Below, piece after piece: positions 16,181 through 25,094 of a stretch of 33,878 bases of DNA (position 1 is the stretch's first letter; every line of letters starts with the position of its first letter). The position numbers and the translations under genes are program-made. Below the pieces are notes generated by a model. The model searched no databases and was not told the DNA's origin. It worked only from the letters and a program-made list of their open reading frames with translations. Where the stretch lies: contig NZ_JABBJJ010000114.1 in the NCBI RefSeq assembly GCF_012933655.1, positions 1-33,878 of the forward strand, read 5' to 3'. The stretch comes from Pyxidicoccus fallax. Its GTDB lineage: Bacteria > Myxococcota > Myxococcia > Myxococcales > Myxococcaceae.

Positions 16181-17262
16181 GCGAGAGCAGAGGGCAGGGC
16201 GGACGGGCGGTCCTCAAGGTCCTGCTGGCGGTGGTGGGCCTCGTGCTGTCCGTCGTCCTGCTGTCCACGGCCTTCTTCCGGTGGAACCTCCGCGCCCCGG
16301 GGCCGCTGCTCCAGCCGCGCTTCCCGCTGGACCAGTTCGTGCGGGACCTGCCCGGCCACCTCGTGTGGCTGCTGCCTTTCTTCCTGCTGCAGGCGTCGGT
16401 GATTCCGCTGCGCGCGGTGCAGTGGCAGCGCACCCTGCGCCGGCCGGTGCCGCTGAAGGAGCGCTACCACCTGGTGGCCATCGGCGCCTTCGTCCACAAC
16501 GCCCTGCCGGGAAAGCTGGGCGACATCATGCGCTCGTTCCTCCTGTCACGGACCCAGCGCATCCCGTTCCTGCGCTGCCTGGGCTCGGTGGGCGTGTGCA
16601 AGCTGATGGAGTTCGCGGCGCTGATGCTGCTGGTCTCCGCGTCCCTCCTGGGCCCCTTCGGCGAGACGCTGGAGCGCTTCAAGGGCGAGCTGAGGGTCGC
16701 CATCTCACTGTGCGTGGGGCTGGTGGCACTGGTGGTGCTGCTGGCGCACTGGTCGGCGCCGCTCGCGCACGCGCTTCACCGGCGGCACAAGCTGCCCCGG
16801 CTGGAGGGCTTCCTCCACCACGTCAGCGAGGGCTTCGGGACGGCGCGCTCCTTCACCGGTCTGGCGAAGGTGTTCGTCTTCTCCGTGGGCCCCGTGCTCG
16901 CATCCGCGCTGGGCTACGGCATGGCGCTGCACGGCATCGGCATCTCCGGGGGGCTGTTCGCGGGGGCCGTCGTGCTGGGGGCCATCTCCCTGGGCCAGTC
17001 GCTGCCCGGCGTGCCAGCGGGCCTGGGCCTGTACTACTTCGTGACGAGCTGGGCGGCCCGCAGCCTGGGGGCCTCGGCGGAGGACGCGGCGGCCTTCTCC
17101 ACGCTCACGCACCTGGGCACCGTCATCAGCCAGGTGTCCGTGGGCGCCGTCTCCGTGCACCTGCGGAAGATTCGCATCCGGGACCTTCGCAGGGGCGGCA
17201 GCCTGGCGCGCGAGGCCGCGCACCACGTGGCCCACGAGGCCGTGGAGCCCGCGCCGCCCTGA
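16177..17262 (+). CDS. Flippase-like integral membrane protein (LPG synthase TM / UPF0104 family)
   Basis: This 361-residue polytopic protein has about eight hydrophobic segments and the family hallmark around residue 110: HNALPGKLGDIMRSFLLSR, similar to the 'NxxxPxrxGexxRa' motif of UPF0104/AglD/MprF-N-terminal proteins. Later PGVPAGLGLYYF also fits the family. Members flip or help transfer lipid-linked molecules across the inner membrane. The ATG overlaps the preceding phosphatase stop (ATGA), so the two are translated together. The C-terminus is a short charged tail. A strong inverted repeat lies 28 bp downstream of the stop. Confidence 0.85.
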   Translation: MSESRGQGGRAVLKVLLAVVGLVLSVVLLSTAFFRWNLRAPGPLLQPRFPLDQFVRDLPGHLVWLLPFFLLQASVIPLRAVQWQRTLRRPVPLKERYHLVAIGAFVHNALPGKLGDIMRSFLLSRTQRIPFLRCLGSVGVCKLMEFAALMLLVSASLLGPFGETLERFKGELRVAISLCVGLVALVVLLAHWSAPLAHALHRRHKLPRLEGFLHHVSEGFGTARSFTGLAKVFVFSVGPVLASALGYGMALHGIGISGGLFAGAVVLGAISLGQSLPGVPAGLGLYYFVTSWAARSLGASAEDAAAFSTLTHLGTVISQVSVGAVSVHLRKIRIRDLRRGGSLAREAAHHVAHEAVEPAPP

Positions 17263-17290
17263 GCGGCGAGAGCGGACCCCAGAAACGCGA

Positions 17291-17322
17291 AAGGGGTCCC
17301 GGTTTTTCAACCGGGACCCCTT
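17291..17322. terminator. Perfect 14-bp inverted repeat, bidirectional terminator
   Basis: AAGGGGTCCCGGTT (17291-17304), loop TTTC, then AACCGGGACCCCTT (17309-17322) is a perfect 14-bp hairpin. Read on the minus strand it lies 10 nt past the tRNA-Leu 3' end and is followed by TTTCGCGTTT, which fits termination of the tRNA. Read on the plus strand it could stop the flippase-like transcript. Confidence 0.85.
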
Positions 17323-17332
17323 CACGACTTCA

Positions 17333-17416
17333 TGCCCAGGAGAGGACTCGAACCTCCATGCCCTTGCAGGCGCTAGACCCTGAATCTAGTGTGTCTACCA
17401 ATTCCACCACCTGGGC
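17333..17416 (-). tRNA. tRNA-Leu (anticodon CAG)
   Basis: On the minus strand the gene starts GCCCAGG and ends in TCCTGGGC plus discriminator A, forming a 7-bp acceptor stem. The D-arm region reads GGAATTGGTAGACAC, the anticodon stem-loop CTAGA-TTCAGGG-TCTAG places CAG as the anticodon, and the T-arm reads GGAGG-TTCGAGT-CCTCT. The long variable arm (GCGCCTGCAAGGGCAT) is typical of leucine tRNAs. CCA is not encoded. Total length is 84 nt. It has its own promoter and terminator and is followed on the chromosome by the divergently ending flippase-like gene. Confidence 0.95.
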
Positions 17417-17473
17417 AGGTGGTGCTGCTGCTTCGTCGCCGCAGCGGCTTGCGCCGTGCTGCGATGGGCGAGA

Positions 17474-17502
17474 CGTATAGAGGCACCGCCCCGCTCCGTC
17501 AA
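17474..17502 (-). promoter_or_regulatory. Sigma-70-type promoter of tRNA-Leu
   Basis: On the minus strand TTGACG (17502-17497) is separated by exactly 17 bp from TATACG (17479-17474). Initiation about 7 nt later, near 17467, would give a leader of roughly 50 nt before the tRNA 5' end at 17416. The match and spacing are close to the vegetative consensus. Confidence 0.75.
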
Positions 17503-17518
17503 GCACTACGTAACAACC

Positions 17519-17896
17519 CTACTTCTTCAGCGGCCATTTCCCCTCGGCCTCGAGGGCGCGGCGGATGGCCGGGTTCTCGTCCATGAAGGCGGTGAGCGAC
17601 TCCTCGGTGATCTCCACCAGGATGTCCTCGCCGCCCAGCTCCGTCTGGCAGCTCAACCGGGAGTACGGGCGGACGTCGAACCCCATGTCCAGGCGGTCCG
17701 CCTCCGCGTCCGTCTGCTCGCTCAGCGAGTCGAGGCCCTTGCGGACCCAGACATGGCAGGTGGAGCAGGCACAGACGCCGCCGCAGCTGTGGCCCACCTG
17801 GGCGCCGCAATGCTCGGCGGCGTCCAGCAGGGTGGTGCCGGTGGGCACGTCCGCGGTGACCTCGGCCAGGGGGCTCTTGAAGGTGACCTTGGGCAC
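17519..17896 (-). CDS. fdx: ISC-type [2Fe-2S] ferredoxin
   Basis: This 125-residue ferredoxin supplies electrons for Fe-S cluster assembly. Cluster ligands follow the ISC ferredoxin pattern: Cys38, Cys44 and Cys47 in HSCGGVCACSTCHVW and Cys83 in SRLSCQ. The true start is GTG 17896, one base past the hscA stop, with GGAGGAG about 7 nt upstream; the longer frame from 17923 overlaps hscA and lacks support. Compared with the roughly 111-residue E. coli protein it has an extra C-terminal tail (about residues 101-125, LTAFMDENPAIRRALEAEGKWPLKK). It is the last gene of the isc cluster. Confidence 0.93.
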   Translation of the reverse strand: MPKVTFKSPLAEVTADVPTGTTLLDAAEHCGAQVGHSCGGVCACSTCHVWVRKGLDSLSEQTDAEADRLDMGFDVRPYSRLSCQTELGGEDILVEITEESLTAFMDENPAIRRALEAEGKWPLKK

Positions 17897-17897
17897 G

Positions 17898-19738
<1,841 letters not shown>

Positions 19739-19742
<4 letters not shown>

Positions 19743-20296
19743 GACAGACTCTCCTCCTCGAACGCGTCCACCTGCTCGAGGAAGCGCGTGAAGTAGCGCA
19801 CCCGCCCCAGCGCGTGCGATGCCTTTTTCACCAGGACCTGCCCGTCCGCCCCCGGCCCACCGGCCTCCAGGGCGCGAAGGGCGCCGGCCGCCTCGTCGAG
19901 CGCCGCCTTCTTCCGGGCCTCCACGTCGGTGGCCATGGCGCGGGCGCGCGCCAGGTCCTTCTTCTCCATGGCGGTGTCCAGCGCCTCGCGCAGGTCCATG
20001 ACCTCCTCGAGGAACTCCATCGGCATGTCCTTCTGGGCGCCCGCGTCCTCGCGGTCCAGGTCGATGCCGTGCAGCTTGAGGAGGTAGAAGGCGCGGCGCA
20101 CCGGGTCCTTCAGCGTCTTGAAGGCCTCGTTGAGGGCGGTGGTGCCCTCCAGCGCCTTGAGCCGCTCGCGCGCGTCCGCCTGTGCCACCCGGTCCGGGTG
20201 CAGCTGCAGGGACAGCTCGCGGTACTGCTTCTCCAGCGCCGGCACGTCCACGTCATAGGCGCGCGGCAGCCCGAAGACGTCGAAGTGGGTCCTCAC
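19739..20296 (-). CDS. hscB: Co-chaperone HscB (J-domain protein)
   Basis: This 185-residue protein has an N-terminal J domain ([33 protein letters not shown]) with the HPD tripeptide at residues 33-35. A C-terminal three-helix domain binds IscU ([39 protein letters not shown]...). GTG 20296 is chosen because the J domain starts at once and GGAGAG lies just upstream; the frame is open to 20614, but that region contains a terminator and is antisense to iscA. It is separated from iscA by 95 bp that include an intrinsic terminator. Confidence 0.93.
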
Positions 20297-20328
20297 GGGG
20301 GGCTCTCCAAGGGGGTGACAAACGAAAA

Positions 20329-20351
20329 GGGCCCGGCGGCTGGCCGGGCCC
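20329..20351 (-). terminator. Intrinsic terminator between iscA and hscB
   Basis: Read on the minus strand, GGGCCCGGC - CAGCC - GCCGGGCCC is a perfect 9-bp GC hairpin. It is followed at once by TTTTCGTTTG. It lies 40 bp past the iscA stop and 32 bp before the hscB start. This is the shape of a rho-independent terminator or attenuator inside the isc operon. Confidence 0.75.
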
Positions 20352-20391
20352 GAGTGACGGTGGCTCCACCCGGAAGCGGGGGAGCCGGAGG

Positions 20392-20808
20392 TCAGACGGA
20401 GAAGCTCTCGCCGCAGCCGCAGGCGGCCTTCACGTTGGGGTTGTTCAGCTTGAACCCGGAGGCCATCAGCGTCTGCTCGAACACCAGCTCCGTGCCGATG
20501 AGGTACAGGTAGCTCTTGGGGTCCACGAAGACGCGGACGCCGTCCTTCTCGAAGATCTTGTCGCGCTCGCGGGACTTCTCCGACCACTCCATGGAGTACT
20601 GGAGGCCGGAGCACCCGCCGCCCTTCACCGCCAGCCGCAGGCCGGCCTCGGGCGTCTGGCGCTGCTCCAAGAGCTCCTTCAGCCGGCGCACCGCGCTGTC
20701 GGCGATGACAATGCCCTTGGGGGCGGGCTTCGCCGCGGGCGCGGTGGCAGGCACCTGGCTCTGCTGCGTCGTCTGGGTTGCCTGCTCGCTCATCATTCCG
20801 TCTCCCAT
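20392..20808 (-). CDS. iscA: A-type iron-sulfur carrier (IscA/ErpA family)
   Basis: This 138-residue protein carries the three cysteines of A-type carriers: Cys66 in KGGGCSGLQY and Cys130/Cys132 in ACGCGESFSV at the C-terminus. The core (about residues 32-138) is full family length. In front lies an unusual 30-residue Gln/Thr/Pro/Ala-rich extension. The start is not certain: ATG 20808 has GGGAAGG about 6 nt upstream, while ATG 20796 and ATG 20793 (MMSEQ) are also possible. The open frame to 20853 adds sequence unlike the family. It is 49 bp past iscU. Confidence 0.92.
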   Translation of the reverse strand: MGDGMMSEQATQTTQQSQVPATAPAAKPAPKGIVIADSAVRRLKELLEQRQTPEAGLRLAVKGGGCSGLQYSMEWSEKSRERDKIFEKDGVRVFVDPKSYLYLIGTELVFEQTLMASGFKLNNPNVKAACGCGESFSV

Positions 20809-20857
20809 GGGTGGCCTTCCCCCCAAGATAAGGAGGGGAGGCCTTCCGGGCACGCCG

Positions 20858-21259
20858 TCAGGACGCCTTGGCCTGGCGCGCGGCGCGCTTCTTCTTGAAG
20901 TCCTCGATGGCCGCCTTGATGGCGTCCTCGGCCAGCACGGAGCAGTGGATCTTCACCGGCGGCAGGGCCAGCTCGCGGGCCACGTCCTTGTTGGAGATGG
21001 TCAGCGCCTGGTCCACCGTCTTGCCCTTCACCCACTCGGTGACGAGCGAGGAGGAGGCAATCGCGGAGCCACAGCCGAAGGTCTTGAACCGGGCATCCTC
21101 GATGGTGCCGTCGTCGGAGATCTTCAGCTGCAGGCGCATCACGTCGCCGCAGGCGGGCGCGCCCACCAGGCCGGTGCCCACGTTCGGGTCTTCCTTGTCC
21201 AGCGTCCCGACGTTGCGGGGGTTCTCGTAGTGGTCGATGACCTTGTCGCTGTAAGCCAT
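20858..21259 (-). CDS. iscU: Fe-S cluster scaffold protein IscU
   Basis: This 133-residue scaffold is where clusters are built from IscS-derived sulfur. The ligands Cys37, Asp39 (GAPACGDVM), Cys63 (FGCGSAIASSS) and Cys106 (KIHCSVLAEDA) are all present. The LPPVK sequence at residues 99-103, recognised by HscA, is intact. The length matches the family apart from a basic tail (KKKRAARQAKAS). ATG 21259 is preceded by GGAG; the frame is open to 21373 without similarity. It follows iscS by about 98 bp. Confidence 0.96.
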   Translation of the reverse strand: MAYSDKVIDHYENPRNVGTLDKEDPNVGTGLVGAPACGDVMRLQLKISDDGTIEDARFKTFGCGSAIASSSLVTEWVKGKTVDQALTISNKDVARELALPPVKIHCSVLAEDAIKAAIEDFKKKRAARQAKAS

Positions 21260-21357
21260 ATCGACTCCTTCAACGGCTGCTTCGCACCAAAGGTTCCGGA
21301 GGGCAATGCCCCCCGGTCGGGAGGCCATGCGCTCCGCTGTATGCCTGGAAAGACGGG

Positions 21358-22722
21358 CTAATGCGCCGTCCACTCGATGGACTTCAGGTCGATGCCTTCC
21401 TTGGCCATCTCGTAGAGAGGGCTCATGTCGCGCAGCTTGCGGACCTTGTCCACCACCAGCTTCACCACGTAGTCGACCTCTTCCTCCGTGGTGAAGCGGC
21501 CCAGGCCGAAGCGGATGGAGCTGTGCGCCAGCTCCTCGTCCACGCCCAGGGCGCGGAGCACGTAGGACGGCTCCAGCGAGGCGGACGTGCAGGCCGAGCC
21601 GGAGGACACCGCCACGTCCTTGATGCCCATCATCAGGGACTCGCCCTCGGCGTGGGCGAAGGAGATGTTGAGGTTGCCCGGCAGCCGGTGCTCCATGGAG
21701 CCGTTGATGATGGTCATGTCCAGCGCGTCGGTGAGCCCCTTCCGGAGCTTCTCGCGCAGGCGGAGGATGCGGGCGGACTCCTCGGGCAGCTCCTTGCGGG
21801 CCAGCTCCGCCGCCGCGCCGAAGCCGACGATGGCCGCCACGTTCAGGGTGCCCGAGCGCATGCCGCGCTCGTGGCCGCCGCCGTCGATGATGGGGGCGAT
21901 GCGCACGCGCGGCTTGCGGCGCACGTACAGCGCGCCGATGCCCTTGGGGCCGTACATCTTGTGCGCGGTGATGGACGCGAGGTCCACCTTCATGGCCTCC
22001 ACGTCGAAGGGCACCTTGCCGATGCCCTGCACCGCGTCGCAGTGGAAGAGCACGCCCTTCTCACGGCACAGGGCGCCAATCTCCGCCACGGGCTGCACGG
22101 TGCCAATCTCGTTGTTGGCGAACATGATGGAGACCAGCACCGTCTTCGGCGTCATCGCCGCGGCCAGCTTCTCCAGGCTCACCCGGCCGTCCTTCTCCAC
22201 GTCCAGGTAGGTGACGCGGGCGCCGCCGGTGGGGCGCTCGGCCCACTTCTGGTAGACGGCGTCGTTCTCCACGTCGTACTTCGCCGCCAGCTCCGCCAGG
22301 TTGTCCTCGGTGACGTCCTGCCCGGACAGCTCGGACAGGCGCAGCGCCTTCAGCTCGTCCAGCCGCTCCTGGCGGACGCGCTCCAGGCGCTTGCACGTGT
22401 CGAGGACGGCCTTGTGCTCCGTCTTCAGGGTGATGATGTGGTCACCCTTCGACTTGTAGAACTCGATGACGCCCTTGATGGCCAGGTTGTCGGACTCGGT
22501 GGCGCCGGAGGTGAAGACAATCTCCTGCTCGGACGCGCCGATGAGCTCGGCCACCTGCTGGCGGGCCTTCTTCACCGCCGCCTCGGCCTTCCAGCCGAAG
22601 ACGTGGTTGCGGCTGGCCGCGTTGCCGAAGTCCTCGCGCAGGTAGGGGAGCATCGCCTCCAGCACCCGCGGGTCCAGCGGCGTGGTGGCGTGGTAGTCCA
22701 TGTAGATCGGCAGCTTCACCAT
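21358..22722 (-). CDS. iscS: Cysteine desulfurase IscS with an internal insertion
   Basis: This 454-residue PLP enzyme converts cysteine to alanine and passes persulfide sulfur to IscU and other acceptors. The N-terminus [18 protein letters not shown], the SGATESDN loop, His103 in KTEHKAVLD, the PLP lysine Lys255 in [11 protein letters not shown], and the mobile-loop Cys378 in [14 protein letters not shown] are all present. The C-terminus SIEW is typical of IscS. Between residues about 116 and 168, where E. coli IscS has a short turn, there is an extra charged helical segment of about 50 residues. ATG 22722 is chosen over an in-frame TTG at 22731. It is the first gene of the isc operon. Confidence 0.95.
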   Translation of the reverse strand: MVKLPIYMDYHATTPLDPRVLEAMLPYLREDFGNAASRNHVFGWKAEAAVKKARQQVAELIGASEQEIVFTSGATESDNLAIKGVIEFYKSKGDHIITLKTEHKAVLDTCKRLERVRQERLDELKALRLSELSGQDVTEDNLAELAAKYDVENDAVYQKWAERPTGGARVTYLDVEKDGRVSLEKLAAAMTPKTVLVSIMFANNEIGTVQPVAEIGALCREKGVLFHCDAVQGIGKVPFDVEAMKVDLASITAHKMYGPKGIGALYVRRKPRVRIAPIIDGGGHERGMRSGTLNVAAIVGFGAAAELARKELPEESARILRLREKLRKGLTDALDMTIINGSMEHRLPGNLNISFAHAEGESLMMGIKDVAVSSGSACTSASLEPSYVLRALGVDEELAHSSIRFGLGRFTTEEEVDYVVKLVVDKVRKLRDMSPLYEMAKEGIDLKSIEWTAH

Positions 22723-22818
22723 TGCTTCCAATACCTTCCTGAAGGGGGCCCGACCGCCTCCGCGCCCCGGCGCCCGTGGGGGGCGCGCCGCGAAGGCCTA
22801 CACCGGCATACCTGAATG

Positions 22819-22835
22819 TGGACCGGACTGGTCAA
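22819..22835. promoter_or_regulatory. Candidate Rrf2/IscR-type operator
   Basis: The imperfect dyad TGGACCGGACTGGTCAA overlaps the end of the iscS -10 box and the start of transcription. Its minus-strand form, TTGACC-AGTCC-GGTCCA, has one mismatch between arms. The position is right for a repressor, and the TTGACC/GGTC content is reminiscent of sites bound by Rrf2-family regulators such as IscR. No iscR gene is in the window, so the assignment is inference. Confidence 0.4.
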
Positions 22836-22862
22836 ATATAAAAAGGCGTGCCCTCGGGTCAA
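22835..22862 (-). promoter_or_regulatory. Sigma-70-type promoter of the isc operon
   Basis: On the minus strand TTGACC (22862-22857), a 16-bp spacer and TATATT (22840-22835) form a strong vegetative-type promoter in a locally AT-rich patch. Initiation near 22828 would place the start inside the dyad described separately. This is the best promoter match I found in the window apart from that of the tRNA. Confidence 0.75.
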
Positions 22863-23094
22863 GCGAACATAAGGAGCACGGGAGACCCGGGAGCCGCTCC
22901 AGAGGGGACTGGAGCCGCGCCTGGAAGATGCGCCGTCGAAGACAACGTCGCGCCGTCCTGGATCAGTCCGGCTGGGCCGTCCTGGAGCGGGGTGGTCCGG
23001 AATGGCGCGGCCCCTCCGCCCAAAGGCCCGATTTCCCGGCAGGCCATGCCTTGGCCGACCGCCTGCACAGGGAGCCTGTCGCAAGGAGGCAGGC

Positions 23095-25032
23095 ATGAGC
23101 GCGAACACGAAGCAGGCGGCGAAGGTGAAGGAGTCTCCCGAGTCCGGTGAGGGCATGTCCCGGACACAGCTCGTCCGCGTGGATGGCGGCGGCGGGGGGG
23201 GCGGTCAGCCGCGCCACGTGGAGGGTTGGCGCGCGGGCAAGCCGGTGGAGGACCCGGAGAAGATGAAGCGCTGGGGCCTCATCACCGCGCGGCCCAGCGA
23301 GTTCCTGGTGCACATGCGGCGCGGCCGGGTGCGCGAGGTCAGCGGCCAGGGCGCCAGCTGCTTCAAGCTGCCGGGTGACTCGGTGGCGATCGTCCCCACC
23401 AGCATCCAGCGGTTGCAGTTCAGCGCGGACCAGGTGACGAGCGAGAAGGTGGGCGTGCAGGTGACGGGCCTCGCGGTGTACCGCATCGCGGACCCGCTGG
23501 TGGCCTTCCGCATGCTCAACTTCTCCTTCCCGGAGCGGGCCCAGGAGAAGCTGGCGGAGCTGCTGCGGGAGATGTTCGCGGGCGCGGCGCGGCGGCTGGT
23601 GGCGAACATGTCCGTGGAGGAGTGCCTCGCCAAGCGCAAGGAGGGCATCGCCTCGGAGCTGATGCGCGAAATCGCGCCGGTGGTGGCGGGCCGGGGCAAG
23701 CTGGAGGACGCGGTGGACGCCGGGTGGGGCGTCATCATCGACACGATTGAAATCCAGGACGTGCGCGTCCTGTCCTCCACCGTCTTCGAGAACATGCAGG
23801 CGCGCTTCCGCCGCGAGTCGGAGCGGCAGGCGCGCGAGGCGGAGCTGGCCAAGGAGCGCTTCGTCCACCGCGAGGAGACGGAGGCCGAGCGGCAGCTCAA
23901 CCTGCAGCGGCTGGCCGCGGAGGAGGAGGTCCGCCAGAAGAAGCAGGCGGCCGACGAGCAGGCCCGGCTGGAGGTGCTGGCGGTGGAGGCGCGCGTCGCC
24001 GAGGCGAAGCTCGCCCAGGAGCGCACGCTGAAGCAGGAGCAGGCCACCGTGGAGCGCGAGGTGGCGCTCACGAAGCTGGCCGCGGAGCAGGAGGTCCGCC
24101 AGAAGAAGCAGGTGTCCGACGAGCAGGCCAGGCTGGAGGCGCTGGCCGCCGAGTCGCGCCTGGCCGAGGCGAAGATTGTCTCCGAGCGCGCGCTGTCCAC
24201 CAGCCGCGCGCAGGTGGAGATGGAGAAGCTGCAGCGCGAGCAGGAGGCGGAGGCCGCCCGGCAGCGCGTGGCGCTGGAGAAGCTCAAGCGCGAGCAGGAG
24301 GCGGACGTCCACCGCGCGAAGCTGGAGCTGGAGAAGCTCAAGCTGGCGCAGGAGGCCGAGGCCGCGCAGGCCAAGGTGGAGCTGGTGCGCCTGCAGCGCG
24401 CGCAGGAGGCGGACGCCGCGAAGTCGCAGCTGGAGCTGGCCCGCCAGCAGCGCGAGGCGGAGCTGGAGCTGGCGCGGCAGGAGCGCGAGCAGCAGCTGGA
24501 GCTGACCCGGCAGCGGCGCGAGCAGGAGCTGGAGCTGGCGAAGCTCAAGGCCGAGCAGGAGGCGGAGGCCGAGAAGGGGCGGATGGCGCTGGAGCGCCTG
24601 CGCCGCGAGCAGGAGCAGACCACCGCGCGCCACGAGGCGATGCTCGCCGAGCACCAGCAGGAGGCGGAGCGGCTGCACGCGGAACTCCAGGTGGTGCAGG
24701 CCCGCAGGGCCATCGTCGAGACGGAGGTGGCCATCGCCGAGCTGCGCGCGCGCAAGGACCGGGCGCACCAGGAGCTGGAGCTGAGCAAGGCGAAGGTGCT
24801 GCGCGACATCGAGAACTCCGTCAGCCCCGAGGTCATCCAGATGACCCTGGCGCAGCAGCTGCCGCAGGTGGCCGCCGCCTTCCAGCAGAAGATGGGCGAG
24901 GTGCACGTGACGGCGGTGGATGGAGCGAACCCCTTTGGCTACATCGCCGCCGCGGTGGAGGGCGTCATGGGGATGGCGCGCTCCGCGGGCCTGAAGGTGC
25001 CTGCTTCCTCGGTTACCCCTCCGGCGCAGTAG
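23095..25032 (+). CDS. SPFH/Band-7 domain protein with long repetitive coiled coil
   Basis: This 645-residue protein has an N-terminal Gly-rich region, then an SPFH/Band-7 domain (about residues 60-240; EFLVHMRRGRVREVSGQGASCFKLPGDSVAIVPTSIQRL through VIIDTIEIQDVRVLSS). A very long Glu/Ala/Gln/Arg-rich helical region covers residues 245-590. That region contains two 55-residue repeats starting near residues 273 and 328 (LAAEEEVRQKKQ, LAAEQEVRQKKQ), then units of exactly 18 residues starting at 378, 396, 414 and 432 (KLQREQEAEAARQRVALE type). This is flotillin-like architecture, but no membrane-insertion segment is obvious. ATG 23095 has GGAGG five bases upstream. It is divergent from the isc operon; the function is unknown. 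Confidence 0.85.
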   Translation: MSANTKQAAKVKESPESGEGMSRTQLVRVDGGGGGGGQPRHVEGWRAGKPVEDPEKMKRWGLITARPSEFLVHMRRGRVREVSGQGASCFKLPGDSVAIVPTSIQRLQFSADQVTSEKVGVQVTGLAVYRIADPLVAFRMLNFSFPERAQEKLAELLREMFAGAARRLVANMSVEECLAKRKEGIASELMREIAPVVAGRGKLEDAVDAGWGVIIDTIEIQDVRVLSSTVFENMQARFRRESERQAREAELAKERFVHREETEAERQLNLQRLAAEEEVRQKKQAADEQARLEVLAVEARVAEAKLAQERTLKQEQATVEREVALTKLAAEQEVRQKKQVSDEQARLEALAAESRLAEAKIVSERALSTSRAQVEMEKLQREQEAEAARQRVALEKLKREQEADVHRAKLELEKLKLAQEAEAAQAKVELVRLQRAQEADAAKSQLELARQQREAELELARQEREQQLELTRQRREQELELAKLKAEQEAEAEKGRMALERLRREQEQTTARHEAMLAEHQQEAERLHAELQVVQARRAIVETEVAIAELRARKDRAHQELELSKAKVLRDIENSVSPEVIQMTLAQQLPQVAAAFQQKMGEVHVTAVDGANPFGYIAAAVEGVMGMARSAGLKVPASSVTPPAQ

Positions 25033-25094
25033 CCCGAAATCGCGCGCCTGCGTATAGAGAGGGGGCCCCGAGGCCTCGACGGAGCAGAGCGCGC

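Larger units (their letters stand above)
22723..23094. other. Divergent regulatory region between iscS and the SPFH gene
   Basis: This 372-bp gap has no gene I can support. The half nearer iscS contains a promoter and a candidate operator. The half nearer the SPFH gene holds a hairpin (GCTCCAG at 22896-22902 and CTGGAGC at 22909-22915) and an 11-bp direct repeat GCCGTCCTGGA at 22952-22962 and 22976-22986. Short open frames here look like antisense noise. The iscS leader would be about 100 nt long. Confidence 0.5.

Noticed and set aside
24226-24445. Possible CRISPR-like or DNA-level tandem repeat
   Set aside because: The repeated 54-bp units are in frame, diverged and encode an 18-residue helical period in the SPFH protein. 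There are no spacers.
22963-24906. Minus-strand open frames of 543 and 647 codons opposite the SPFH gene
   Set aside because: Their Leu-rich and Ser/Arg-rich repeats are the mirror of the Glu/Gln-rich coiled-coil codons on the plus strand. Nothing supports expression.
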